The notes beneath the pieces are model-generated. The model searched no databases, was not told the DNA's origin, and worked only from the letters and a program-made list of their open reading frames with translations. Made by a program: the position numbers and the translations under genes. Of a DNA stretch of 64,000 nt, positions 40,689 through 52,959 are shown piece by piece. Each line of letters starts with the position of its first letter. The first letter of the stretch is position 1. Source of the DNA: Diospyros lotus (taxonomy: Eukaryota; Streptophyta; Magnoliopsida; Ericales; Ebenaceae); contig NC_068352.1 of NCBI RefSeq assembly GCF_014633365.1, positions 19,439,310 to 19,503,309 on the forward strand, given 5' to 3'.

Positions 40689-40919
40689 TTCTTCAGATAT
40701 AGTTTATGTTGTATTATTAGAGCTTCTATTTTCTTGAACTTAGAACTAATATAAAAGTTTTTTTTTTCACTTTAATTTCATTATTTCATTTGTCTTTCCT
40801 ATTTTGATTTATTTGAAAATAATATCAAAAGATTTTTTAAAAAATAAAATAACATTTTTCTTAGACGCCTAGGCGCTAAGCCCCTAACACCTAATGTATT
40901 TTAGAACACTGTTAAATAT

Positions 40920-43560
40920 TATGGCTACTGATCTGATGTTAACATGCATATAACAACTAATTTGGAAATTTAAATTAATTTTTGATTGAGAAAAGGTATT
41001 ACTTGCGAGTAATCATGTGTGACATATATATATATATTATTAATGCGCTCTTGATTTGACTATTCTTAATAGAGACAAAAAGATATAAAATAACCCTCTA
41101 AAGATTTCGCTAAATATATATTAAAGCAAACCAAAGGAGAGGAAGACTACATCACAAAGAAGAAAACAATTAAGTTTGTAAAACATCAATTATACAATTT
41201 TGTAATAATATTTTATAAGTTGAAACATATTTTTCCATTGCTACATATATATATATATTTTATTTTATAGTACATTTTGTGTTTAAATATGATATTTTGA
41301 ATTACTAATTAAAACTTGATGAATGACAATTATATACATAAAGTTTTAATTTTTAATATATATAACATTAATATAACTTTGGTATAACATATATATTGAT
41401 ATTGCACACATTATGTTTATCTAAACAATTAAATTTTAAATATAATAATTTAAAATGAAAGAACTTACTTGGAAATATTTTATTTATTATTTATTACATT
41501 TTAAATGATATATTTGAAATTCTCTCCCATTCAATTCCTGCTCGTGTGGAATTGTTTCATGACTTATGACATTTGCATTGAGTGTTAGGATCTGAAGCAT
41601 GGAAACAGCTCGGCAAGGTTGTTTGGACGTTTTTGAACCATTTTCTATTTTGAAAATGAATAAAAGCCCAAAATATTTTATGAGTTATTTTTGTAATTTG
41701 TAAAACGTTCAGAAACCGTTTCAAAAATTATATAAAATGGTCGGAATGCGTTTTCGATGACAAGAGATGGTAGAGAAAGAGGATACAACAGATAGAAGAG
41801 TATGCAGCAGTGGTGGTCAGCGGCGAAAAGAGAGAATGCAACGACAAGAGTTGGGGCAACAGTGAGAGGTGAGGCGAGGCGATTGCTAGAGAAGAAAGAG
41901 GTACAGACGAGGTGGCCAAGTTAAGGGGAGAGAGAAAAATGATGATATGTCTGTATATATGATAAATAATATGTTTATATATGATAAATAATATATATGT
42001 TAAATAATATTATTTACATATTTTATTTTTAATTATTAAATTTAGTTTGTTTATTATCATAATGCTAATACCAACATGTGGTCGTTCTTGATTTACTTTC
42101 AAATTAATTATAACAATAATATCATTAACTGGTGTTTTCTATTTTGTTATAGAAAAATATATTAATTATTAATTATTACGAAACTTATGTATATTGTTTA
42201 TATTTATTTTTTTAATTTACACTTTATCTTTTATTTCCGTTTCTTATTTTTTTTTATATAAAAAATACGATTTTTCCATTTTCATTTCGTATCGAAAATA
42301 TTTTTTGTTTTTGTAATTTAGGTGTTAAGTATTGTTAAGCAAACACATGTTTTGATGTAGTGAAGCCTTGAACTTACCAGAATGTCCTTTTTTAATCTGG
42401 ATAGAATATTTGGTTTCAAATAATAAAAAAGCATAAGGTTAGACATTGTTCTAATTAAAGACAATAATTAAGATATAATAAATGTATCTTACATTTTTTT
42501 TTTAATTTTAAAACAATCTTATTGATTGATAAAATGTTACAAAACACCAAACATTTATCATTAATCAATAAAAACATTTTAAAACTACAAATAAAATAAA
42601 AAAATATTGTGAATTCACTTACTGCCCTTAAACATTGCTTATAAAAAAAATGAACAAATAAAATAAAACTAAAATTTATAAAAGAATATAAATAAAAATT
42701 AAACCATTTTAATTATTTTTAAATTGTTGAACCTTCCCTGTTGCTTGGAGGGTCCTTAAAGACAAACTTAAGGATCCTAACCCATTAATGGCTTGAACGT
42801 CTCTAATGCGCTCCTTTGTCGATCTAGTTTTGGGCTTTGGACCAATTTTAAGTTTAATTTAATTTATTCATCAGTTAAGCCCACGAATACTTCTAAAAAC
42901 AATAAAGGCCCATTTAACTTGAACCCAACTTCTTGAGGTTATGTGTGGATTGAAAGGGGAAAGGAAGAAAGGGAAAAGAAAAATAGTTTTTTGTTTGAGA
43001 GATATTTAAAAAGAAGGGAAAGGGATTGGAGATGACTCAATTCTGTTTTTTTTTTATATATATTTTTTCATACCCCCAAATTGGGGTGTATGGGAAGGCA
43101 TACCAATCTTTTTAAATAAAAATATTTTTATAATTCTTCTATTTCTTTTCATTTTCTCCTCATCTTACAAATAAAGGGATTCTCTTTTGTTTTTTTTCTC
43201 ATTAAAATTCAAATAAAAGGAATATAAGGAGTTAAAATTAAAAAAAAGGAATATAAGGAGTTGTTCACTTACAGAAAATTAAAGTAGTTTTCAAGAAAAA
43301 AATTTACAATAATAGAAAATTAGAAACTGAGTTCAAATTGATTTTTTTTCTTAGTTTTTTCCAAACTAGTATTGAAAATTAGAAAACATTTTTAGATGTT
43401 TTATGATGTTTAGATTTCTTTTTTTGGGTTAAAATTTACAATGTTTTCCAAAGTTTTTTCAAAGAAAAACATGATTTTCTCTTAGAATGTCCCAATATCA
43501 AATTTGGCTTCTTCACAAAATCAAAAACGTCTTCCTTCATATCTTCTTCTTAAGGTGCAT
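40920..43560. other. AT-rich region right of the hAT element
   Basis: No gene is supported. A GC-richer purine-rich island at 41745-41935 sits between AT-rich arms and could be the centre of a decayed terminal-repeat element, but I could not match its ends. Long AT-only tracts and a short TA repeat (about 41029-41038) are present. Confidence 0.4.
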
Positions 43561-43564
43561 TTAA

Positions 43565-44727
43565 TTGTAAGGGTGATATTTGAGTGGAAAAAAAATGAAT
43601 TCTAGGGAATTGAATTGCAAAGAAAATGAATTTTTGGAAATTGAAAGTTTAAGAGTTTGTTGTCTTTGTTGTTTTCAACTCGTTTTGAGTTTTCAGTTTT
43701 TCAAAATATTAAAAACGCATTCTCTTTTCTATTTCCAAAAACGCATTTTCAAAAATAAAGAAAAAATTTGTAAAGAAAACCTAAAACGCATTTTGTTGTT
43801 TTGGGTGTTTTCTGTGAAAACACACACAAAACACCAAAACACGGAAAACACACACACCCTCCCCCCATCTCCACCCCCAGCCCTAGCCTCCATTTGCGTA
43901 TCTCTTCTCTTTCTCCCTTTCAAGCCTCGGCCAAAAATAGGGCCCTCCGTCGCTGCCATGAGCGGCCGTCGACCTCACCCGCCACCGTTGAAAGTCGCCA
44001 TCGACCCCTCTTCTCACCCCAAATCTAGCAGACCTCATCTCCCATCTCTTCTCTCCAAAACACCCAAAATCGCAAACCCGAAAACACAACACCACCTCTG
44101 CCATCGCCGTTGACAGCATCCACCACTGCCACCGCGACCATCGCCGTCGACCGCGCTTGCTACCGGCCATGCGAGCCGCCGTCAACCACCCATCGTTGCT
44201 CTCCTTGCATCACGTTCACCATCATCGCCTCCTCTTTGTTCGACTGCCAAACGACCATAGCTCCTGCCACCGTCCACTGCCATCGACAGACAACCCCAGC
44301 CACCGCTCGCGGCCTCCCCTTTACCGATCGTTACTTCCATCGTGATTGATTTCTGTTGTGGCTTTTCATCTTCTGTCTTCTGTGTTTTAAATTCTTTTTT
44401 GATTTGATTTTGTTTTGTTTTGTTTTATTTGAATACGAATATGTAATATGATATGTAATATTTTTTTTGTATTAATTTTTTTAATAATTTATAATTTATT
44501 AATAATTGTTTATATTTTAAATTAAATTTATTAAATAAATATTATAAAATAATATTTTTTAAAATTTCAAAACAAACGCGTTTTCTAATTTTTTGTTTTA
44601 AGAAATAGTTTTTCAAAATGACAAAAAGAACGCGTTTTCAAAAATTTCAAAATGGACACTCAAAACACAAAACTAAAAATGAATTCAAAATTTAAAATTG
44701 AAAACTAAAACACGAAGAGAACACCAC
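43565..44727. mobile_element. Possible terminal-repeat element with a GC-rich captured core
   Basis: AT-rich arms rich in the phrase AAAACGCATTTTC (left, 43700-43800) and its counterpart AACGCGTTTTC (right, 44570-44645) surround a C-rich core (43850-44345). The core gives Pro/Ser/His-rich open frames in several frames, none with a known domain. This resembles a Mutator-like element that has captured gene fragments, but terminal repeats and target duplication are not convincing (only TTAAG near both ends). Confidence 0.3.
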
Positions 44728-45072
44728 TTAAGCTGTTTGATTGGTATAATTTTCTACTTAAAAAATGATGCTATTTTCTATCTTTTGGTGTTTGATTGGT
44801 AATATTTTTTATATAATTTGGTCATTTTCCTGGCATTTCGTGTTTGATATGTATTATTTTTCATGAAAAATGACACATTTTTCATGGAATTCAATGGTGA
44901 AAATGTATTGAAAAACATTGAATCCTATACAGAGAAATCAAAATAATAACGTAGTTTAGGTTAAGTAAATCATTTCTCCAAAGAAATTAAGCCACAAAAT
45001 TAAAAAGATTTTGTTTTCCAAACTTATTAATTTGTATGTGATTTTTTTTTTATTTCTATCCATTTGTATTTA

Positions 45073-47761
45073 TGTAACACCCCGATAATTTGGGAGTAGT
45101 TAATATTATTAAATTTTTGGCCCTTGAGGTAATTTTTGATTTATTGGAATTGAATAATTTAGTTAATAGTTGATAATTATTAATTATTGGGTATTAGGAG
45201 ATTTAAGGAGAAATAATAATTTATGATGTTTTGAGGAAATAAGAAATTTAGGTAATTAATTAAATTATTTGGGAGTATTTATGGAAATAGTAAAATAAAT
45301 TAAATTGGTGAATTTTTGGAAGTTTTAGGGTGTAAGTGAAGTAAGAGGGAATTGGAGTTTGGGGTGTGTGTAATTAATGGAAAGTTATGGATCCTAGTGT
45401 AAAACCTGGAAAGTGACTGAAAGTCACTTTAAATTTAATTGAACGTATATATATGTTGAAGGTGAGCGCGGGCGCGAGCGGTCGCGCGCGAGGGCGGTGT
45501 GTGGCTGAACGTGGGATCGAATCTGCGTGGGCGTGCGCGAGGTTGGGAAATTTTGCCAATTTTAATTGGTTAGGGGAGGGCCGAAACGCTCGTTTCGGCC
45601 CTAAGGCGGTGCTAATGTGCGCGGCTGCTGGCTGCGCCACGTGGCTGAGCCCTAGCCCTTCGTTTTGGCCAATTTAAAGGCCGATTTCAGCCATTTTCGA
45701 ACTAGCAATTCTACTGATTAAATTGGGAGAAGAAGAAGCACACACAGTGATGAAAATGGTGGAAATTTGGGAGAAATTGGGGATTAAATCAAGGTTTAAT
45801 TGAGTTTTAATTAGCCAGGTAAGTAGAGAAAATGTACTAAATATTCTGTACGGTTGGAATTTAATTTTGGATCCAATTTTATTAATTTTGGGAGTTTATA
45901 TTATTTTGCAGCGTGTATTATTTTGGTGACGGTCAAGTATAAAAACGTTGTAAACAGCTAAATAGAGGCAAGCTCCCTCTACCTTTGTGATCTCTTTCCA
46001 TTTTGTGAACCCCTCATCTTCTCTCATTTCGTTTCGGTTTTGCGTATTAATTATACGAAATGAGCATAATATTACCATGATTTAATTTAAATTAAATATG
46101 AGACTCGTTGGGGTTCTATTTGCGATGTGCCTGCATGGGTATTATTAGAAGCGGTATATATTTAAGAATTTTATATGGCTAAATTATTTATATTACACGG
46201 TAGATTTATTTAATTAAAGCTATGATTTTATTAATTATTAGGAAACATTTTACTTCGCAGCGGGAGTGCAAGAAAGGCAAGAAACGGCCGTGTAAAGGCA
46301 AGCTCCTAAGCCTCTCCTCTTGTTCTTTAATTCCCGTGAGAGACTTCTTGGTTTCTCATATTTTATCCCCTCCCTTACGCTTATTCGGCGACTAGTATTA
46401 CTTGTTGAGTTGTTATTCATTAGGTTTAATTTAAATTAAATCCGAAACTTCTAGAGTTTTATTTATTGTGTGCCTACGGGGGTTTGTACCGCCCCCATTT
46501 CTTTCGGAATGATACTAAACCCAACTTAGTGACTAGGTTCCTAGATGTGCGAGTTTGATTTTTGGGATTTCTTGAGTATGAGTAGGCTAGAGCTGTCGAG
46601 CAGTGGGACAAGGGTCGGCTGTTTGGTGACGTTGGAGTAGACTATTGTACGACCCTAAAGTAGACCATCGGGTGGACACTCTTAGTCACTGACCGTTGAC
46701 TAGTGCCGAACACTACTGATTAGCTCTGCCATTATGTGATATATTGTATGATTCGTTATGTTGTATTATCGTTCATGACTTGATGTGCACATGGGTACGG
46801 GACGCATGTTGGGATTTTCATTTGTTGAGTATGCTTGGACACGAACATTCTAGCATGGTTAGTTTGCATCCAGCACGGGCATATGCATCGCGTATGGTTT
46901 ACTATGTGGGCGGAGCATGGCTTGATGCCTGAATGTATGGGCGCCAGTGTATCACGTTGATGCTCACTACGCCATTGCATTTTTATGTGCATTGCATGGT
47001 TACAGACAGTTCACAGATTTCAGACGGGAGGACCGTTCCGAGGGAGCCTATGACTTGGTTATTTTATAGCTCGGGTGTCGGGAGGACCAACGCGAGCATT
47101 CGGGTCACGGGAGCATTGACCAGGGACGACGCGCATAGGTTTGTTGGAGATTCACGTTACCTTTCAGGGCAGCGGTAGGTTGGTATGGGACTTGGGTGCC
47201 GTGTGTCTTGTGCGGGCTCCAAGGACTGGTATGTGCTTTGATTATGCTATACTATTGTGTTGTAGCGTCTCATAGCTTGTGTGTGCTTGGGGGTTGGTGT
47301 TCTAGGGAGAGTTTATTAGATATGCTCAGCCTTCAGCCTTTCTTTCCTTATGCTTACTGAGTCTCTCGACTCACTTTACTTTCTATCATTCCAGGTGGTG
47401 GCAGCGTGGGTCAAGGGCTAGGGAGATAGCATCTAGCGAAAGAGTCGGTATAGTGTACAGGTAGTCCCTGTCAACTCTGATGGCTGAGTAGGATTTACTC
47501 TATTATTTTTACTGTGCCAGGTCATTTCTCGAGTCTCGTGTATGTCGGCATAGGAGTCTATATTCATTTATTTATCTTGTGACCGTTGTGCTAACGGTGT
47601 TCCCGTAGCGCATGCATGTGTATAGCTTTGCTTCCGCTGTTTTAATTATTGTTTGTGCATACCAGGGTAGTTTTTGTCTTGTGTTTCACTCTTTTTCTTT
47701 TCGTAGGCGCTCCTATTCGGGTAGTCCGGGTGGTTGGGATATCCGGACGGGGGTGCTTACA
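45073..47761 (+). mobile_element. Solo LTR, 2.69 kb, copy C of the three-copy family
   Basis: It begins TGTAACACCCCGATAATT and ends GGGGGTGCTTACA, with perfect ATTTA duplications (45068-45072 and 47762-47766). It is the inverted counterpart of copies A and B along its full length, for example the block GGTGGCAGCGTGGGTCAAGG near 47396-47415 against CTTGTCCTTGACCCACGCTG in copy A. A GC-rich segment at 45460-45660 gives overlapping open frames on both strands that are not conserved as protein. No internal sequence. Confidence 0.92.
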
Positions 47762-47766
47762 ATTTA

Positions 47767-48204
47767 TCAATTATTCTCCAACAAAAAAATTAGGTATAGT
47801 GCAATACCTAAAGGAATACAAGCAACATTGATGTGCATACAAAAAAAAAAAAAAAAAATTATCATTATTACAGATTATGCCTCCACACAAAGAGTTTTTT
47901 CACATTTGGGTGGACTCATTTCTTCACCAAAATATAAGGTTGACTATAGTGATAAAACTATTACAAGTATCTATTATATAATGCCTGATAAGCAAAAGGA
48001 GTGAGCCCACATTATATGCAAGAGATAGCGGGCTACAAGAGTTATAAATTAGCATATCATCATAAAATTTAAGTGGACCCAGTTTTCCACAAGCATTATA
48101 TACAAAACTTATAGGTACCAACCCACAATAAACTATGCTGGTGGGGGATGATCATGTGGGGGCGGGTCACGTCCAAGCTTCTTGAACATCAACGCACGCA
48201 TGTA
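47767..48204. other. Unassigned sequence downstream of the Myb/SANT pseudogene
   Basis: No domain is recognised. A run of 18 A residues sits at 47841-47858. The frame STQRVFSHLGGLISSPKYK at about 47883-47940 faintly recalls a transposase C-terminus, too weak to call. Confidence 0.3.
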
Positions 48205-49906
48205 TCATATGTTTATCATCAGATTGAAGACTCTTGCCAAACCTTCTTCTTCTCGAAATATCTTCATCATTTTTATGACATCATCAACGTCCAGGTTCAT
48301 AGACTCCAATTTTTGCATAACCATTGGCCAATTGATATGATTGAGTGTGTCCAATGTTGCTTGCATCTCCACAGCATTGACAATCTTTGTGGAAGAGTTG
48401 GCAATGTGTAAAAGAGACAGTACACTATCATTCATATTGTGCGCACGTCTACGCCGAACTTTAGTCGTACCATCATCAGATTTACGCTTACGAGTATTGC
48501 TAGGGCTTGGATTAGCATTCTCAGTTTAGGAGTCCACCTCATTAACACTTTTGTCAGCAACTATTTTTAGGCACAAAAGAAAATAATCAGCAAGAATACA
48601 ATATGCCACTTGTATAAAAAAAAATATTTACTAGTTTATAGTACATATAGTACCTGGTGTTGGGGAGGCAGTGTCAAAACCGATAACAACGCAGTTCTCG
48701 GTGGCATTGTCATTTCCAAATATGATCTCTATATCCTCATATCGACTACAAAGCTTAGTCTTCCACCTTCTGTACTCAGGATTACCCTGTAAAACAACTT
48801 TAGTTAAGGGTGCTATATACTGGAAAAAAAATCAAGCAAAACGTAAAAGATGTATATAATAATTTACCTTTGTCAACTCCTCCCAGGCAAGCAGATCTAC
48901 TACTATACATCTAGTCTTTGTATCTAGTCCAAAACCACTCAGATTTAATAAGTGATGAGCTTTTTCGTATTCTTTTTTCAATGTCCTTAGCCAAGCCCTT
49001 ATGTAATACCCGAGAATGATTTGAGGTCATAAATAATATTTGATGAAGGGCATAAATGGACTTTGTGGAAAATAAGACTATAGGGTACACTAACGCAACT
49101 TTGGACGATCGAATTAGTCAGAGGGAATACCCTGGACCCTAGATAGCCAAGGAAAATGGTATAGTATCGACAAGTAATACGAGTTATGATTTTAGGCATC
49201 AAAAGAAGTTGGATCGGGAACGGTTCCCGGTACAGCTAAAAAAAGGCAATTGTGATTTAGGCTGAAATACCGAATTATCGTACGGGGCATCCGTGACGTC
49301 AATGGAACCCCAAGGAAGTTCATATTTGGCATATAGAGTAACCCTTTAGTAGTTTTTGGAAGAAACAAAAGGGTTTGTAGCTAAAACGAAGATTCGGGCC
49401 TAAGTGCAGTTTTTTCGAAATTGACGGAGGGAGATCGAAACGATATTTTTTCGGAATTTTAAAGAGAGTGTTTTGGGATATTTCAAAGGGTTATAAAGGT
49501 CTTTAAAGAGAAGTTCAGTTTTTGAGCCGGGGGCAAAATCGTAATTTTGAGGTTGGGGGTAAAAGTGTAATTTACCGAAAAATTAGGGGCATTAGCGCAA
49601 TTAGTCCATTTTTCAGGGACTAAAATGCAATTAAAAATTAGCCCGGGGACCATGTTGAAAAGGGTCTAAGTGCAATTATCCAAAAGTTCGGGCCAAAGTG
49701 TAATTCTTGAAATCTTTTTACTAGGGGCATTTGGGAGATTCAGGAAAAAGCTTCATAAATGACTTTAGAGATAAGGATGAAGTCTCATGATGACGTTAGA
49801 GATAAGATGAAGGCTCATGATGACTTTAAGGATAAGATTTGTATAAGATTTGATTGGATAAGAAAAGATTTGATTTGGATAGCAATGATTGCAGAAGATC
49901 TTACAA

Positions 49907-50232
49907 GATTTTGGAATGAATATATAAAAGATATTAGAAGATTTGGAATGATTATAGAAGATTTACAATGATTGCAGAGAATCTTAGAAGATTTTGGAAT
50001 GATTACAAAAGATATTAGAAGATTTGGAATGATTATAGAAGATTTACAATGATTGCAGAGAATCTTAGAAGATTTTGGAATGATTACAAAAGATATTAGA
50101 AGATTTTGAATGATTATAGAAGATTTACAATGATTGCAGAGAATCTTAGAAGATTTTGGAATGATTTGCAAAAGATATCAAAAGATTTGGAATGATTATA
50201 GAAAATATTAGAAGATTTGGAATGATTGGAAA
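49907..50232. repeat. Minisatellite, 81-83 bp unit, about four copies
   Basis: Units start at 49907, 49990, 50071 and 50152 with GATTTTGGAATGA (spacing 83, 81, 81). Each unit is itself built from roughly 20-bp AGAAGATTTGGAATGATTAT-like subunits, and single subunits extend to about 49750 and 50265. The repeat stays open on the minus strand only because its length is a multiple of three. Confidence 0.9.
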
Positions 50233-50805
50233 AGATTTTGAAAGATTTGAAATGATTGCAGAATATATATTTCTTGGTGGCTAAGTTTCCTAAACATATA
50301 AATAGGGGCTCAAGGCTAAGGATTCTCTCATTCGAAGTTGTGATACATTTGTGCTAGACGAGAGTGCTTCGGGTTTAGTGGATAGAGGGTTTTTAAAGCA
50401 TACGCGAGGCATCACACGCGTAGAGCACTTAGGCAGCGCGTGAGGACCTGTAAGGAGGTGGTTTGGTTAAAAGACTTGAGGAGTTGCACGAAAATTGAGG
50501 TTGGGCACAAGATTCGAGGTGTTCTGAGTTTCGTTCAAGGTGAGTTGTTCGCTACCAAAATTTGGCTTTCTTATGAGTGGTTCTCCTCCAAAACTTGATT
50601 TATTGTGCTTGTTCTATCTGAACATATGGAGATTTCATGCAAAATGGTTTTGTGCATTAAAATGGTAACCGGTGACGATTGGATTTATGAGGGAGGTTTG
50701 TCCCTAAACGTTTTGAACTGTGCATTGCATTTTATAAATGTTGATTACACGATGCATTGAATTGTGAATTGTGGCATTGTCTTGAGTTTTATGTGTACGT
50801 ATGGA

Positions 50806-51160
50806 ATGTCAGCCTCGGATGTTGTCTGGATAGTGTAGCCATAATTCTCCAAGGGCGTGACGGAATAATAGGGGTATCTGATGCTAGTGTGCATGTCAGG
50901 ATAGCCGCCTTGGTTTCCGTGCCAGACCGTTTGGTCAGGGAAGTTGCACTAGGACGACTAGGTGATCCATACTGTGTTGTTCATGTGGGATGTCAGCCTA
51001 GGATGTTGTCTGGATAGTGTAGCCGTAATTCTCCAAGGGCGTGACGGAATAATAGGGGTATCTGATGCTAGGTGTGCATGTCAGGATAGCCGCCTTGATT
51101 TCCGTGCCAGGCCGTTTGGCCAGGGAAGTTGCACTAGGACGACTAGGTGGTCCATGTGAA
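50806..51160. repeat. Tandem duplication, period 184 bp, within the LTR
   Basis: The block ATGTCAGCCTCGGATGTTGT at 50806 recurs at 50990 as ATGTCAGCCTAGGATGTTGT, and similarity continues to about 51152 (GACGACTAGGTGGTCCATG). Confidence 0.88.
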
Positions 51161-52130
51161 ATTTTGGAGTTGGGATTGTATGGTGGTTCCTGGATGCTTA
51201 AGGTGGGAACGTATTCTGGTGAGATGCGTTGGCAGCCCCATTTAAGCTAGAATCGCGTCGCGTCGTCGTGTCGTCGAGTCGGTGTGGTGGCATAGCTTTT
51301 AGAGAGATTGCTCTTTCCCCATGGTAGGGTTAAGCGCGTGGGAATTCTCTTGAGCTAGGGCTTACCGAGTATATTGGTTTATTTCATGTCTTGCATTATT
51401 CATGAAAAATGTGTTTTGAACTCTCACTTAGATGATTCATCATCTAATTTGGACTTTGTCCCTGGAATATTCAAACGTTCCAGGTGAAGGCAGCGGTGCA
51501 AAAGGGAAAGGAATCGTCGAGGAGTGACGGCGATTAGCGGATAGTTTACATTATGTCTTTTCAGTTATGTTATTTATTTTTGAAAACGTCATGTAAACGT
51601 TGGTGCAACTTTATATATAAATAAAGTGGTTTCGGTTATGACCTGTTGAGGTTTCGATCTAGCTTCCGCATTTTTGTTGGTGAACCTGTCTTGGTTTATT
51701 AGTGGTTCATAGTTGATATACTGAGAAGGTGTAACGGGATTTTCGGGGAATGGTTTTTGTGATGGGTTTTTGTTTAAAAAAAAAAATTATCCCTAGAATC
51801 TTACGTTACGTTAACGCTCCCGGGAATTGGGGTGTTACACCTTACATTTTTGTTCAACACCACAACGCTAGATCCTACAAAGATGGCATCAACTGCCTTT
51901 GACACCAGGAAGCTTGAGAAGCCATTATCACTTATTTTGTGACCCGTTAGCACTTGGGTAACAAGGGAAGTAATTAAAAAGCCATCCATGGCATCATTCC
52001 ACCTCACATGTTTGATCTTCGCATTAACGTCCTTAGTAGGAAAGCTAACATCGATGTCCTCAACTCCTGGAGTACTGGGAATTCTCGACACAAGAAATGG
52101 GGCTACAGAAGACTGTTGATTGTGTGCCAT

Positions 52131-52955
52131 AAATTCAATCTTTCAAATCAAAACAAAACTTCCACCTGATTTCCTAAAAAGGGAGAGAAACAACATTTGA
52201 TCCACTACATCATTGGAGACAAGTTCTCCTTACTATACATAATATTGAGGCCGAATATCCACGGACAAACTAATGCAAGATATAATCTCAATAAATAAAT
52301 CCATATTATCACAACATAGGTACGAATTAGTTGCAAGTCATTCACCGTGAATCTAACTTGCCTACCAAAGGACCCGATTTTGCAATTGTTAGTGTTAACT
52401 GCTTTGGCGATGAGTGACCAAGGAGAGCCACAATGCTAGAGGAAAGAGTTGATTTTGTGTGAGAATTGATGAAAAAATGCAGCCACAGAGAGAAACAATG
52501 AGGGAATGAGAGAGATTACTAGCTGTGTAGCCTTCAAGGATGGACTAAGGCTCGGCCTCTACTTGAAGAATTCAATGGCTAAAGACATAGTAGCCGGAGT
52601 CACAGCGATGGCCAAAGCTAGAGGGAGGTGACAACCAAAGCTGAGGATGAAGATCTATAGAAGGGGAAGGCGATGATGGCGATGCAGATTTGAAGCGGAA
52701 GGTTAAAGACGAAAGGGAAGGTTGAAGACAAAGGTTGAAGTTGAAAGGGAAGCTAGCCAAGAAAATCAGCCTTCAGGATGAAGACGTCAAGCGGTGGGTT
52801 GGCTGTTTTAATTGCCAAGAAAATCATAGCTCCTCCCCCCCAAGGAATTTCGTTTCAGTGATTTGAAGGAAAAACCAATGACGTGAACATAAATGGAAAA
52901 ATGAGTTGCCTGGAAAAAAATGGTTGTCAAACACTGCACAAGTGGAAAATTGGGT
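52131..52955 (-). other. Upstream region of the Myb/SANT pseudogene
   Basis: No separate gene is supported. A purine-rich block at 52560-52760 gives a short open frame without a recognisable domain. Promoter elements could not be identified with confidence. Confidence 0.35.
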
Positions 52956-52959
52956 GGAA

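Larger units (their letters stand above)
26881..40911 (+). mobile_element. hAT transposon, 14.0 kb including nested insertions, with terminal repeats and target duplication
   Basis: The left end CAATGTTTGAAAATGCAG and the reverse complement of the right end, CAGTGTTCTAAAATACATTA, form the CA(A/G)TG terminal inverted repeat of hAT elements. The 8-bp flanks CTAAATAT (26873-26880) and TTAAATAT (40912-40919) match at seven of eight positions, the expected target duplication. Both ends carry the subterminal palindrome GCCTAGGCG/CGCCTAGGC. Inside are three separated parts of one transposase gene (27540-28601, 31290-31674, 39637-40688). About 10.6 kb of the length is insertions: a 2.7-kb LTR and a truncated gypsy element that itself contains two solo LTRs. 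The transposase is frameshifted, so the copy is dead. Confidence 0.9.
49002..51839. mobile_element. Solo LTR, 2.84 kb, in the first Myb/SANT exon
   Basis: TGTAATACCCGAGAATGA opens and GGGGTGTTACA closes the element, with perfect CCTTA duplications (48997-49001 and 51840-51844). Removing the insert and one CCTTA makes the Myb/SANT frame continuous, which confirms the limits. It carries two tandem-repeat blocks (49907-50232 and 50806-51160). No internal coding part. Distinct from the three-copy family by sequence. Confidence 0.93.
48205..52130 (-). pseudogene. Myb/SANT-like DNA-binding protein gene, broken by LTR and nonsense codon
   Basis: On the minus strand the frame opens at 52130 and reads a Myb/SANT-like (Myb_DNA-bind_3) domain: HVRWNDAMDGFLITSLVTQV. 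At 51840 it is cut by a solo LTR and resumes at 49001 with LRTLKKEYEKAHHLLNLSGF and LLAWEELTK. The exon ends at about 48868 with a GT donor. A second exon (about 48654-48785) gives GNPEYRRWKTKLCSRYEDIE. The last exon reads NEVDS, stop, then a basic segment NTRKRKSDDGTTKVRRRRAH and a C-terminal helix-rich part ending at 48205. Family: plant Myb/SANT-like proteins related to the Myb partner of PIF/Harbinger transposases, or host derivatives (not resolved). No transposase is found nearby. The LTR and the in-frame TAA make it non-functional. Confidence 0.8.

Noticed and set aside
43580..44113. 177-residue plus-strand frame
   Set aside because: Its second half is Pro/Ser-rich low-complexity sequence from the C-rich core and the first half is AT-rich arm; no domain or splice evidence.
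45374..45677. Overlapping frames on both strands
   Set aside because: G+C-rich patch inside the third 2.7-kb LTR; not conserved in the other copies.
47883..47999. hAT dimerisation domain fragment
   Set aside because: Only a faint resemblance (RVFSHLGGLIS); the expected neighbouring motifs are missing.
49815..50171. 118-residue minus-strand frame with repeated segments
   Set aside because: It is a translation of the 81-bp minisatellite, open only because the unit length is a multiple of three.
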